Shown: piece after piece, positions 49,014 through 60,590 of the stretch
Numbering within the stretch: position 1 is the stretch's first letter
Layout: each line of letters opens with the position of its first letter
DNA from: Cruorifilaria tuberocauda
Taxonomy: Eukaryota > Nematoda > Chromadorea > Rhabditida > Onchocercidae
Direction of reading: 5' to 3'
Length of the DNA stretch: 64,000 bases
Assembly: GCA_013365365.1 (NCBI GenBank)
Contig: JABVXU010000010.1
Coordinates: forward strand, 186,001-250,000
Notes under the pieces: generated by a model
Databases searched by the model: none
What the model saw: the letters and a program-made list of their open reading frames with translations, nothing else
What the model was told of the DNA's origin: nothing
Translations under genes and position numbers: made by a program

Positions 49014-51024
49014 ATGTACAAGATTATCAGTTACTTGTTATTGTTTACTGTGCTAATCACTGATGCACTTAAAATTGGCATGGGAGGAAAAAATCGTGGC
49101 TCGAGTGCAGCACGGATGAATTCGGTCAGTTTCCGATTACCTTTTTTTATAATGTTAATCAATATAGTATGTTGCAGATTTTCAAGGAACCTTTTTTTTG
49201 ACATAGCGAAAGTAGTAATTAGTACTCTCTCCGTAAGATTTTAAGATGAAAGGATAATTGATATCAGCCGGAAAAATCAGGAGAGTAAAAGAGCTAAACA
49301 AGTAGTTCTCTTTTACTGCAATATAATATTCGTTGATTTTAGAAAATTTTCAGCGTACCTATCAATCACATCAAGGTGCTTATCGTCCACAGCAAAGTGT
49401 TTATCATCCTCAGTCCAGTGGCCATTATCCACAGCGAGGTAATTATTATCCTCAGCAAAGTGGTTATCGTCAATCAGCACCGGTAGCTTCTCATGGTAAT
49501 TACCATCAGCAAGGCGGTTTTGTTCCAAACCAAATGAAGTAAGTTTATTTAAAAAAGAAAGAAAAAATCCTTCTAAAGTCTAAGAAGGATCGGAAAAATT
49601 ATTTCATGGAATTAACTAACTTGATAGTTTCTTCTGAATCGTTGAGTTCATTTAGCAAAATGATCAGAAGTTTAATGATTTAAAACGTCTGAAAAATGTG
49701 TTTGTTAGATGGCGAAATTCCATGTTTTCATTCTTGTTTAAGTTTCGAGAAGTGAACAATTTTAGGCCATCTGGTAGAGGAACATTTGGTAAAGCGTTTA
49801 TTGGCGGCGCACTTGGTGCTGCCGCAGGTCTGGCAACTTTTGAACTAGGAAAGGTGAGTTATAAATTGAATAGCAGTTCACGTAAATTTTTAGATAGAAA
49901 TAATCAAAATTATATTTTAAGAGTAATATTTTCACTGTTTATTTTTCGCACAGTTTTCTTATTGTTCATCTTAGATTTATTTTCTTTCATGTATATCTTT
50001 ACGATTACTATAATATAGTAAGCGTTGTTAATCTTAATATTATTCCTTGGTAAGTAAGCTTGAAAATTCTTCCTTTTCTTCTTATAGGCAATTCTCCGTT
50101 CGAATTCAGAACCTCTGAGAATGCCAAACGGTCAAAATTACTATTTTGACGAACGAAATCATCAGCCCATGAATGGTTATTTTATGTGTTCAATGCCGAT
50201 GGATGATGTAGTAAAGACGTTGCAGGTTGAAGATATTTTTGAAAAATTTAACACTTGAGATAGGAAAGATTGAAGATTTTAGGAGCAACAAAGTAGTATT
50301 GTTAAGTGTAAAAGTCTGAAGAACGATAAGGTTAGATTAACTGATTCTTTTAATAAGATCCAATTAGATTTATGAGTAATGTAGAAGAAATTCAGCATTC
50401 AAAGTTGAAGAGTCTCTTTTGTTTTTTCTCATTTATACTTTTTTTAAGGAAAGTCGAATAACTCCAATGCCAGGTAATGATGATTCTACAAACTCAACAG
50501 CTATGACGCCTGAGCAATTCTTCAAAACAGTATGTGATATCACGTTTTGTGAATTTTAAAATTTTAGGGAAATTTTTAAAACTCTGGATATTTTAAATCC
50601 TAAATTTAAAATTATTCAAATTTCGGTCTTTAAGGTACAATTCACCGATGGTACAAGGCCGAAATCATTAACCTGGAATTGTAAGGCTAACACGGAGGTA
50701 TGCTGTGGCACCGATTGTTGTCCAGCACAACCGTTACAACGACAGCAAATTGCAGTTCATGGTGGTTCAGTTCATCACGGAAGACCGTTATCGGTTATTT
50801 TCACTAGGTTTGTTGATATTTTGCAATTTGAACAATCTTACATTTAGTTCAACTCAACAGTAACTCTTTTGAGACTATTAACCAGATTTCAGTGCGATAT
50901 TAAATTAATTAAGCGTAAATAGGAGAAGTTTAAATGATGGCATTTATTGATTAATTCATTGATTAACTTGTTGATTTCGAAAAATTTCAGTGTATTGGTA
51001 TTATTGATACCGTTGTGCTATTGA
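49014..51024 (+). CDS. Secreted CX-module protein with prion-like layout, copy 1
   Basis: Seven exons: 49014-49124, 49354-49538, 49766-49853, 50088-50225, 50449-50529, 50635-50807 and 50991-51024; 269 residues. Residues 1-20 form a signal peptide (MYKIISYLLLFTVLITDALK). Residues 38-98 are Tyr/Gln/Pro/Gly-rich with repeats of the type YxPQxSG. Residues 104-128 form an Ala/Gly-rich hydrophobic stretch (FIGGALGAAAGLATF). Cys162, 217, 224, 225, 229 and 230 make a CX module (WNC, then CCGTDCC). The last ~15 residues are hydrophobic, suggesting a GPI signal or tail anchor. The function of CX proteins is unknown. An acceptor-like TTTCGCAG directly before the ATG could be a spliced-leader site. The next gene downstream on the same strand is a paralogue. 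Confidence 0.85.
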
Positions 51025-51150
51025 TGTGATGTTGTTATTACTATTATTCTTTCTAATTAGCTTCCTCCTCATTTGGTATTTGCCTTTCACTATGAAATTT
51101 ATCAATTGAAATGGTATATCAGAAGAAGTTCTGCCTCAAAAGGTTATTGC

Positions 51151-51156
51151 AATAAA
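51151..51156 (+). terminator. Poly(A) signal of CX gene 1
   Basis: AATAAA 127 bases after the stop codon, in a plausible position for the 3' end of the transcript. Confidence 0.5.
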
Positions 51157-52370
51157 CAGAATTACATAAAAAATTCTCAGTTTTCCTGAAATTTTAGAGT
51201 AAGCAGAGAAGTAGAAAATGAAAATCTCCTTTTTTACTTATTTAACAAACGCTTTCAATAATGAAATTTTAATTTTCAGATTTGAGAAGAAAAACTGGCT
51301 TTTACGCCAAACACAATCGCTACAATTATATTTGTTATCTTCAAAAGAAAGTGATTATTTGTTATCAGATCATTATCAGTATATTGGCCAACAGCAGTAT
51401 TATCAAACTGTATGATAGATAATGATTTCTTAAATGTGAGTTAAGGTACATAATTGCGACAATGTCTCAAGCTAACTTATAACGTAAGTACTTTATAAAA
51501 GTGTATTACTCCTGTAACTTCAAATAAGGAAAATATTGAACATGAAAAAAAAACGCATAAAATTTTAGTTAATGTGACATAGGTATATGCTTTATTTGAG
51601 GCTTTGTCATATTGTATTAGCTCTACTGAATCTTGTGAATAGAATATACAGTAGAATAAGATATATAAATTTGATATATTATACCATTTCTGTTTTCAGT
51701 ATTTTGCATAGAATATATATATGATTGATGTGCAGCTAAAACATTCCGTCAATTGTATGAATGTATTTATGATTTATTATCACTTAAATGATTCTTAGTT
51801 TCCAGAGTCTTTAAGAAGATTCTAAATTGTTCAACTTTAAATGAAATAAATGACCCCTAAAATTTTTCCTGACACTTATACATTTTCCTTTCATTAGTGA
51901 AATAAAACTTGACATTTTACTAATTTAACATCGTGGTATCGATTGAGGAAAGTAAGGCATATAAAATGGAATTTGAAACATCTGATAGAATTGTTTTTTT
52001 TTCGCGGTAACTTTTCGCTACAGATTGGCTTTTACCTGCAGATTTTAAGTATCTTGTCAAGAGTACCAAATGTTACATTTTTTAATTTCAGGAAAAAATA
52101 GGTCAAGAGTAAGTTATTGCATCATAAACAAGTAAAGTATATTTCACATCAATCTTATTCATGTATTGAAGAGATTACTTTTAGTTTAATATCTTTTTTT
52201 TTAAGAGTAATGGGAATTTCGATATCTTAATTTTTGAATTAAAATATGAAAATTTAAACTGTGCTGTATAAGGTGTTCGATCCATACTTCAGATTGCTTC
52301 ATTTGTGAGCGTGAAATATTGTCCTTCTGAATCCTGAAGGAAGCTATCTTTAAAAATGGAAAAATAAAAG

Positions 52371-52409
52371 CACACATACACAAACACACAGACACAGACA
52401 CAAACACAC
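52371..52409. repeat. CA-type microsatellite
   Basis: Interrupted run of CACACA/CAAACA/GACACA units. It creates an artificial Cys/Val-rich reading frame on the minus strand, which is not a gene. Confidence 0.85.
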
Positions 52410-53491
52410 TGGGGAAGATTGAAGATGGAAGCATGATGAAAATAGCGATGATTAACGGAAGAGAGGGAAAAGCTTAGTCCGACGACGAGTTTCTTCTTTG
52501 CTTTTCCTCTCTGATGATGAGAAGCTCCTTTTATTGTTTTTTCAATGCTTCTTATTGATTTCATATTGTTACGTAGTCATTTTCCACTCTTATTAATACA
52601 TTAATTAATGCAAAAGAAAAGGAAAAGATAATTGATAGTGGGGATTTATCAGTAATTAAAGATAGAGAGGAATGTGCTAATTCGGTTGCCTGGAGTGATA
52701 TTTATGCCAATATTTCTATATGGAATTATGTTAAGATAGGATATAGGAAAGATGAGTAGAAGTGAAAAATGTTAAAGTGATTTGAGTGATAACAGTGATA
52801 ATGAGCAACAATGAAAATGTTTCGTGGCGAAGGAATGACAGAGTGTGTGAAAGATGATTAAAGATCAACAACTGACGAAGTTGGTTCAGGTAAGGTTTTC
52901 AAAACCAATGATTCCTGCTCCAGCTGGCATGCTGGCATATCAGATGATTGGAGATATTATCGAATGATAATGAGTATATTATCAGGTAATGATATGTTAT
53001 GAGGTGGTTGGGTATATTGTTAGATAATGAAGGAATACAAGATGTCTTCTTACATTCTTAGTGTTTGGTAAAACATATATCTGTCATAGCACAGATGTTC
53101 TTTCTGATTACACTAATACAGGAATGATAAAGAATAGATACGTAATAGACGTATATCATCGTTGTGACAAATTGCGAATGCAATTATCATGAATTTAGCT
53201 GAGAAGTTAATATGTGCCGAAACACTGTCTTAACCTGATTTAGTCTCAGTTGTAAGTTTTTTAATTAGAAGAATCTTTGACAATGCGTAAATCATCCGTC
53301 CATCTGTTTAGAGTAAAGTGTGATATAAGCTATTATGCGGGTATTTTACTTTGGCTTGTGTGAGAGTGATAAGAAAAAAAGGGATATTTAACATCTGTTC
53401 AAACTTGAAAAAGCATTAATTGCATGTAGTTCACTCAAAGGTTACTTGTAATAAATGTCAGGTGTGTATGATGTCTTCAGGTTAAAGCGAT

Positions 53492-53506
53492 ATGAATGAA
53501 ATATGA
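53492..53506 (+). promoter_or_regulatory. Short upstream ORF overlapping the CX gene 2 start
   Basis: If the transcript begins at the acceptor ending at 53480, the first ATG (53492) opens a four-codon frame whose TGA overlaps the main ATG as ATGA (53503-53506). Such an arrangement can lower or couple initiation. It is speculative because the transcript end is unknown. Confidence 0.3.
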
Positions 53507-54619
53507 ATATACAACATTTTTTGCCTGCACAGCTTCCTTTCTTCATTCTGTTATCATTGATGATAAAAGAATGTGGAAGTAAACGAGGTGGTATACTTAC
53601 TGGTGGTCGCGGTATATCGGCTGGTCGATCTGGTGGTTTATTTGGTGGTTTTCGTAGGAGTGGTGGTGGTGGATTATTTGGAGGTTTGTCGGGATCCCGA
53701 ACCAGAGGAAGTGTTTTTGGCTCTACAAAGTCTGGTTATCCACATGATAGTAAATGGGGAACGTATCGAGGTAGTAATATTGGTAGAACAAGTGGCGGTC
53801 TTTGGAATAGCGGCTCACGTAAAATTTCTGGGGGGCGACCACGCGGCCGAGGCTTGTGAGTTTAATTTTTGATATTATTACTTAGTGATAGCGCCATCTT
53901 TTGTTCTGTAGTTGATTTTTTCAGATAAGCGATATTTCTCTTTTTTTAAATATTAGAATTGATTAAACTTGAAAGAAACGAGTTTTAGTAGAACAAATGT
54001 GGTGTTTTTAGAAGTTTTAGAACGAAGTTATTCAACAAGTTGTCAAGGTTTAATATTTGAAGTCTTCAGCTTATTTCATAATTTCCTTTCAAGGTTTACC
54101 AAATCAAATATCGGTTCTTTTATTGCTGGTACCGCAGCCGGATATCTCACTTATAAGGCTGGCAGAGCATTGATACGAAGTGCTTATACACCAATGATGT
54201 CTGTTTTCCATCTTCAGATTTTTCAACTTATTTCATTTTCTTTATCGTAGATTCTTCACCTTTAATGGGTTAACAGTTGCAGAATATCATTGAGAATGAT
54301 CAATATTACTGTTCGAAAATATTACTTGATGAAAAAGTTCAGGTGGAATAATCGCCCGTATTATTGGGGTTCTAACTACTACCGCGGTGGCTACGGTACT
54401 CACATGTGTCGTATGCCTATAGAAGCAGACGATCCACAGCTGGGTAATGTGTACTTCGAGGATGGCAGGAAGCCGAAAGAACTTGTGTGGAGTTGCAACT
54501 ACGACGAATACTGCTGTGGCTATGATTGCTGTTGGCGTGGTGGTGGCATTTCATCTTATTGGAGTCGGGGTCTCCGGGAAATCCTTCTGATTCCCGTCCT
54601 TATCGTGCATTTCATTTAA
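53503..54619 (+). CDS. Secreted CX-module protein with RGG-type repeats, copy 2
   Basis: Three exons: 53503-53855, 54094-54198 and 54343-54619; 244 residues. It has an N-terminal hydrophobic signal (LPFFILLSLMI), then about 85 residues rich in Gly, Arg and Ser (GGLFGGF, RSGGGGLFGG, GRPRGRG). A hydrophobic stretch near residues 123-145 (IGSFIAGTAAGYLTYKAG) corresponds to that of copy 1. The CX module uses Cys175, 204, 210, 211, 215 and 216 (WSC, then CCGYDCC) with the conserved FEDGRKPKELVW, and the C-terminus is hydrophobic (EILLIPVLIV). Paralogue of the preceding gene, with different low-complexity sequence and fewer introns. The exon 2 donor GTCTGT is chosen because it alone keeps the frame. 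Function unknown; secretion or surface attachment is inferred. Confidence 0.82.
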
Positions 54620-56596
54620 AATTTCAAAATCATTTCAATCTACATATCATTCATGCGATTGGTTACTAAGTTACGTAATAGATATGGCTTTTAGATTAAT
54701 GATATTGTGAATTTAGAAAGATTGGCTCAAATTTAAAAAATCGAGTTTACTTTTTTTTATATAACTCGAGGAAATTTATTCAATGCTAGACCTCACATTC
54801 AAATTGTATTTGAAAGGTTTTTAGAAGCGAAAAAGGAGATAATAAAAAAGTCTCTAAAAAGTTCCGTATGAAATAAGTTTGAAGCAGACTATTATCAAAT
54901 TTCAATCAGAAAGCATTTTAAATTAACTATTAAAAATTCAAATTCTATCTAATTGCTAAGATACTTTAGAAGGACATTTCGTCAAAACCATACCAAAAAA
55001 TTTGCCACATTATGGAAATTTTTTTTATTGTAAATCATTTATTAATGATATTTTTACATTCAATAAAGGAATATCTTATCTTATATATATCTAAAATTTG
55101 AATTTTTGGAGGTTGCAGCATATTAGAATTGCATCAACTGATCTGAAATGATCAAACCATGTCCAAGTATTTGATATTTATACTCAAATACGATTCAATC
55201 ATTTCAGATCAGTTAGATGTATAGCAAAGGGAGCTCATGTTAAATAAAAGTTGAAAATTTTTTAGTGAAGCGGTATGGAATTAATTTCTCGATAATTTTC
55301 TAAATTTTGAATATAAAAATCAAATTATTGAAATTAGCAAAACCTTTTCCCAACCCTCACAACATTCTGCGAATTAGGAAAAAAACAATCTTTTGAATAT
55401 TGTAAAATTATTTCTTTATATATATATATATATATTTTGCTCCTTCTAATTTTCTCATTACAACAATTTTCCAAACAATAATGAATAATACAAGTTAGAT
55501 GTTTTTCCTACGAATTGCATTTTCATTACCAAATTTTAAACTTCATCGAACTATTTTGGACATGTATTGAACACCTATTCACGTACGCTGGAATGTGATA
55601 TCAATTATCACACTTTATGGTTTAGTTTCAACGCTGTTGTCGTTAATTTCTCTTCTCCAAGTGTTTCTCGCAAAAATTTTCTTATAATCTTTACAAATGA
55701 CTATGTAAGATCGCCCTTGATAAACTGTCAGATATTCATTTGCAACATATACTTAGAGTCAAAAAAATCTCATGCTGTATCATCAAGCTGCTAAGCTTCT
55801 ATGCAACTTTAACATTTTATCAGGAAAAATCAGTCACAGGTACTAGTCCACCATTATCCATCATTTTTTCGCTCCAAAATTAAATGAATATTTTAGTTCT
55901 TAAAGAAAATTACCGACAGAACACCTTCAGATGAATTTTGAACTTTTTCTACACCATAACAAAGATAGACAACAATAGCAACCCAAAAGATTTTTTTTCC
56001 TTATCTTTTTGATAAGCGTACACGAAGTAACTGGCATGTAAAATAGCATAATTTATGTTCTTTATTCTTCCGGTGCATCTCACCACACGGTATTATCAAA
56101 ATTTAGAAATCTTCAGACATCAGTAGTTCTCGACCGCAGTAGAACCCAACTTTTTTTGCTTCATTTTTCTTGACGATGAAATATTACATGTTACATTTAA
56201 TTCATTCTTTTTGTTCATCAAATATTTATTAAATATTAGCCTTTTGCTGCAACACCTTTCAACAATGAATTTGGCTCATTTTCAGTTTTCTTTCTCCAAA
56301 TCTAAAATTTTTACAAATTGTTTGAAAGTCCTAACTTTACTATAATTCCAATTTCCTTTTCCTCATTAACAGCTTTGCTACTTTGCTAATAAAAACCAAT
56401 ACTAGAAAAATTCGCTGTTTCAGCACTTTCACAATTATAAAGAATAAAAATTTAATATGATAGTACCAATAAACACAGAACACAAGTAGATAAAATAATG
56501 GAAACGAACAAACGAAGAAAAACTTTCTTCAAATTTTATGCATCGGAAAATATAGGGTTGCAAAAAGAGTGGAAAATCAATAAAATCGTAATGAAA
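54620..56596. other. Convergent intergenic region
   Basis: 3' flanks of CX gene 2 (plus; possible AATAAA at 54841) and of the SF3B5 gene (minus). It holds an inverted repeat (55136-55214) and a short TA run (about 55417-55436). No supported gene. Confidence 0.55.
55136..55214. repeat. Inverted repeat, 17-base perfect arms
   Basis: The arms 55136-55152 (AACTGATCTGAAATGAT) and 55198-55214 are exact reverse complements around a 45-base loop. The loop itself contains a further partial match (AAGTATTTGA/TCAAATAC). It lies between convergent genes, so a hairpin at RNA 3' ends is conceivable. Confidence 0.75.
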
Positions 56597-57052
56597 TCAT
56601 TCATCAAGTGCAGACTTTTCAGGCGGCGGTCCACAAGGCGCAATCATCTGATTCAATAGATTGAATCGAACTCTAGCTCGTGATTCGTTTTCGCACACTG
56701 CTATCAAACTTAGATGGTCTGGGTGGCCTAAAATTATCCTTCTTATCCAGAGAGGTTATAGCTTAAAAATTTTTGTGTTATGTGTTATTTATATTAATTG
56801 CAAAAATTACTTTTTTTTAAAGTGGTATTACCTGAAAAAATAATCAGTTTAAACAAAAAAATCAAGATTTTCAAAATAACTTCAAATTATTAAATCATCT
56901 AACAATTTACCAATCATCGACGCGTATGTGTCACGGTGCTGATTGACGAGCCATTCCCATCTCGTTGTATCGGCATGTCCGGTACCGGTATACTTTGACT
57001 GCAAATGATCAAGCTGTGAAAGTACATGAAATCGTTCTGTTGGTGCCGCCAT
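56597..57052 (-). CDS. sftb-5: Splicing factor 3B subunit 5 (SF3b10)
   Basis: Two exons on the minus strand: 57052-56911 and 56727-56597, stop TGA; 90 residues against 86 in human. This is a core small subunit of the SF3b complex of U2 snRNP, which helps hold the branch-point region of introns. The match is close over the whole length: SQLDHLQSKY, GTGHADTTRWEWLVNQHRD, CENESRARVRFNLL and PCGPPPEKS. The start is MAAPTERF, slightly longer than the human N-terminus. The acceptor TTTCTTCCAG lies about 20 bases upstream of the ATG and may be a spliced-leader site. It follows the golgin-45 gene on the same strand, 1.0 kb away. Confidence 0.96.
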
Positions 57053-58053
57053 GGATGCCAAGAAAAAAACGAGGATCTGGAAGAAACACGTATAAAATCA
57101 TATTAAAAAAAGAATATTCTTGAATCAATTGTAATTTTCGACAATGGAAAAATGTGACATATAACTATTATTCATCGTCCGCATTCATTCGTCGAGAAAT
57201 ATTAAATCACTTCTCTTACAAAGTTTTCTAAATTTTCACAGTAATCTTTCTAACCGCAAGACAAAAATTAAGAAAATGCGCCCATTGCACTAGAATAAAC
57301 AAAGAAAATTATCTTCAAAAATTAATTTAAAATTGCTATCCATTCTCTTTATTTTCCTCCATGCAGTTCATTGATATATTTCAAGCAAGAGTTTAACAAA
57401 ATGAGTTATTTGAAGATGTACAAGTCGAAAAAATTATTTATCATGAAATACGCATAATTATTTATCACGAAATACGCATCACAAGATACTAAACAAACAA
57501 TAAAAACAAGTAAAAACTCCTAAATATGATACGGAAGTTAAATCAGAAAACTGATTTTGATTTATCACTTTCAAGAAACATTAAAGAAACCATTGAAAGT
57601 CCACAATACAATGAAAAGCATAACCTCCAAAATTATTGAAAAACTGACATTTATTAACACAAATTCGTAGAAACCAATCAGTATTCATATTATAATGCTG
57701 CAAGCAATACCATATGTTACATCACAGTTGAAAATTTGAAGAATTTGAACGCAAGCTATATTGGTCAGGAAGCTTCCAATGTAATTTATGCTTTAAATAT
57801 TTAACAAAATTTGCAAAGAGTGTATGGATGATACTTCCAGATCTTCATAAGAAGCTTTTTTATAATCATCAGTAGCGGATGATAAAAAAAATAAGACTGT
57901 ATCTCGAATTTCTCCACTACTGTTCAATATAAAGATAATCCGCTATTAATATCCAATATAAAAACAATACGCATTATTTTCTAATGCAAAAAATGATCAT
58001 CAAAGTATTGGGTTTAAAAAAAAGAGAATTTGACAATAAAATTAATCTTATTT
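57053..58053 (-). other. Spacer between golgin-45 and SF3B5 genes
   Basis: 1.0 kb of A/T-rich sequence with no supported gene and no conspicuous repeat. The acceptor-like TTTCTTCCAG lies at its SF3B5 end. Confidence 0.5.
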
Positions 58054-60590
58054 CTATATTAATTTGATTTCTTTACCTGCGCAATGTCTGCAACAAGTAA
58101 TTGTGATATTCGAGGTACGTGAAACTGGCTTGTAAATTTTCTCATCACATGGCGAACGCTCAAAAAATGTCGACAAATCAACTTCCAACACTGCTCGAGC
58201 TTCTTTCATCAGTGCTTCTAAAACCGGAGATGAAGGGTTTCTGTACACCTGATCCTGATTTACAACAAGAAATTTATTAAGCAATATTTGAAGTTGCTTG
58301 CAATAAGAAAATAGATGACATCGCTGATTACGCATTTCATCCGCTCGAATACTCATTGCCAAGAATTTACAGCGCCACATATCAACTAATATTGCCAAAT
58401 CTTCCGCTCTATCGTGATCATGCGATACCTAAAAAATTTCCTTTTAAGACGATAGGCATACTTCACACTTTTTCTGTAAAGTCAACTTGAACTTTCACTC
58501 AACAGACAAGGTAAAGAAGTTATCGACCTTATAGAATTAATTCACAGGTCTAAAATCTATTTCCAAAATTGAGCGTCAAAAATTTCTACAAATAAATCAG
58601 AATAACTTCAACCTGTGCTTCAAACTTCGTCATCATATGAGCAAGGCGAACTTTATCTTCGCTGAGCGATTTCACATGACATGTTAAATCATCACCTATA
58701 GTAGCAACGAGTATACGTTTCAACTCGTGTGTCAATTGTCTTTCTAACTAAAAAAAAGTACAAAAAATTCCAAAAATTTGGACCAAGGATACAGTTTTGA
58801 TTGCGTTCTGAGAGAATCAGCTATCACCATTATCTTCTTCCTCACACATTTTTTGGAAATTGCTTCAAAACTATATCAAAACTATGTCATAAAACTATAC
58901 TAACAAAATTTTAGAAATTTCTTCTCTTCACAAAATTTCTTAAGTTGAAAAAAAGTAGAAGTTAAATTATCAAACCTCGAGATCTTTCTTTAATTCTTGT
59001 AGCTCCCCTGAATTACCTACATTTTCTTCTTTTCCAACTTCGACATTCCCAACTGATGGTGAAGATTCTTTTCCGTCACCAACGGGGCGTAATCTCGATA
59101 AGTCAGAAATTTCTGTCTCTCCAGAATCTATTGAAAATTAAATAAATACGGAAGAAAAATAAAACAAATCAAAACAAGAAACCATTTCGCCGTAAATATC
59201 TTTAATTATTTTGACGATTTCTCTTACAATTCATAATGTGATCTCAAATGCATGACTTTAGATTTCAAATTCAAAAATCTTCAACTGTCCCAGTACCATA
59301 TTGCTATGTTGAATTCGTTAATAAATCACAATTTCAGACGAATTCGAAATATGAAAAGCAGGTTTTTTAAACTGAAATTATGGTATGTACAAGTTAATCA
59401 TCTTTATAAAATTATTAGAAAAAGTACCGCTTTCTGAGAAATGTCTCTCATTGATTTTTAATTCAGCTTTATTTTCTGACACAACAGGATTCGGTTTCAC
59501 AAATTGGTATTTAATTAAAGGTGGCAAAACTCCAGGATGGCTTCCTTTTGCATAGGCCGATATTGCTGCCTGGAAAATTCAGTAAGTATTTTCGAGATGG
59601 AATCAAAGTTTAACAACACCTACGAGTTTTATCGTTTGGATCATATCCGAACACGCATTTCATATACCTATATATCTTAGTGTTGCTGAACACCCACTTA
59701 ATTTCAAATACGAAAACTTACTACGAAGATTGCATCAAATTAGATATGTTATATCGTTTAAGCGGCAACCAAAATTACTAATAAAAATAAGGAAAACAAG
59801 CAAGCTCATCCCTTATTCACTTGGTCCTGTCTAGCGATCACAAATAATTGAAGTTATGAATTTTAGGAATAATTAAATTTAACTGTCGAAGAATTCACCC
59901 CGGAAAAGTTACGACTTATTAAAATTCATCAGTTTTAACTTTCGCTCAAAAGAATCACTTATTGTTAAAACCATGAAAACGATAATTTAACGATAATATA
60001 TAGTTCGTACTGACACAGGCAAAATATAATGATTACTTCCAATTATTTATTATTCTTAACATAACCTTAAAATTCATTTATTCGACAAATAATTTAGCAC
60101 CAATCACCGTTGATCTATTATAAATTAAAAACGGCCCAGAAAATCATATCTGTTAAATAGATATGGGCTACTCCAACTACAAACAACTGTTAATAATGTA
60201 TTCGTATTTATCAATATGTCGAACATGAAAATTATCATATCATCACGGCAGCTAATTATTCTCGACTAGAGTTCCATAAACAGAATGAGTTTAGGGAAGA
60301 GGGGATGTTCAACATGGCGACATCCAGTTAAATTTAAACAGCTGCATATCACTTTTCCTCTTTACAAAGGGGAGAAATCTCAACATCTAGAGAATAAAAC
60401 TAAATCTTAACGACAAAATTAGTTAGTCAGAAATCTTTTTAAAAAGCTGATATAAAGAGAGGAGATGATAAAAATAAGCCGCGAAACCACAATAACCATT
60501 AAACTATCCTGAAGAAAATCTTACTTTACAGGGTTCCCACGGGACAATTCCTGACGTGTTGCGTTTCTTTATGCGCACTTTTTCTTCCAT
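58054..60590 (-). CDS. Golgin-45 (BLZF1) homologue
   Basis: Five exons on the minus strand: 60590-60525, 59569-59428, 59127-58976, 58747-58613 and 58428-58054; 289 residues against 400 in human. Golgi matrix coiled-coil protein; in mammals it binds GRASP55 and Rab2 and is needed for Golgi structure. Diagnostic matches are ELKRILVATIGDDL (human ELKKLLVASVGDDL), MWRCKFLAMSIRADEMRN (human VWRSKFLASRVMADELTN) and the end NITITCCRHCAG (human NITFNCCNHCRG). The Cys-Cys-x-His-Cys at residues 277-281 is the part that in mammals completes a zinc site with GRASP55. The chosen ATG is the first in an exon preceded by an acceptor-like site, so an extra 5' exon is possible. The shorter length comes from the N-terminal part. 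Confidence 0.9.

Larger units (their letters stand above)
51025..53502 (+). other. Spacer between the two CX genes
   Basis: 2.5 kb, A/T-rich, with no supported gene. It contains a (CA)-type microsatellite at about 52371-52409. A probable spliced-leader or 5' UTR acceptor (TGTCTTCAG) ends at 53480 before CX gene 2. Confidence 0.6.

Noticed and set aside
52201..52564. Overlapping minus-strand open frames with Cys-Val repeats
   Set aside because: They are produced by the CA-type microsatellite and have no other support.
59252..59437. 61-codon plus-strand open frame
   Set aside because: It lies largely in an intron of the minus-strand golgin-45 gene and resembles no protein.
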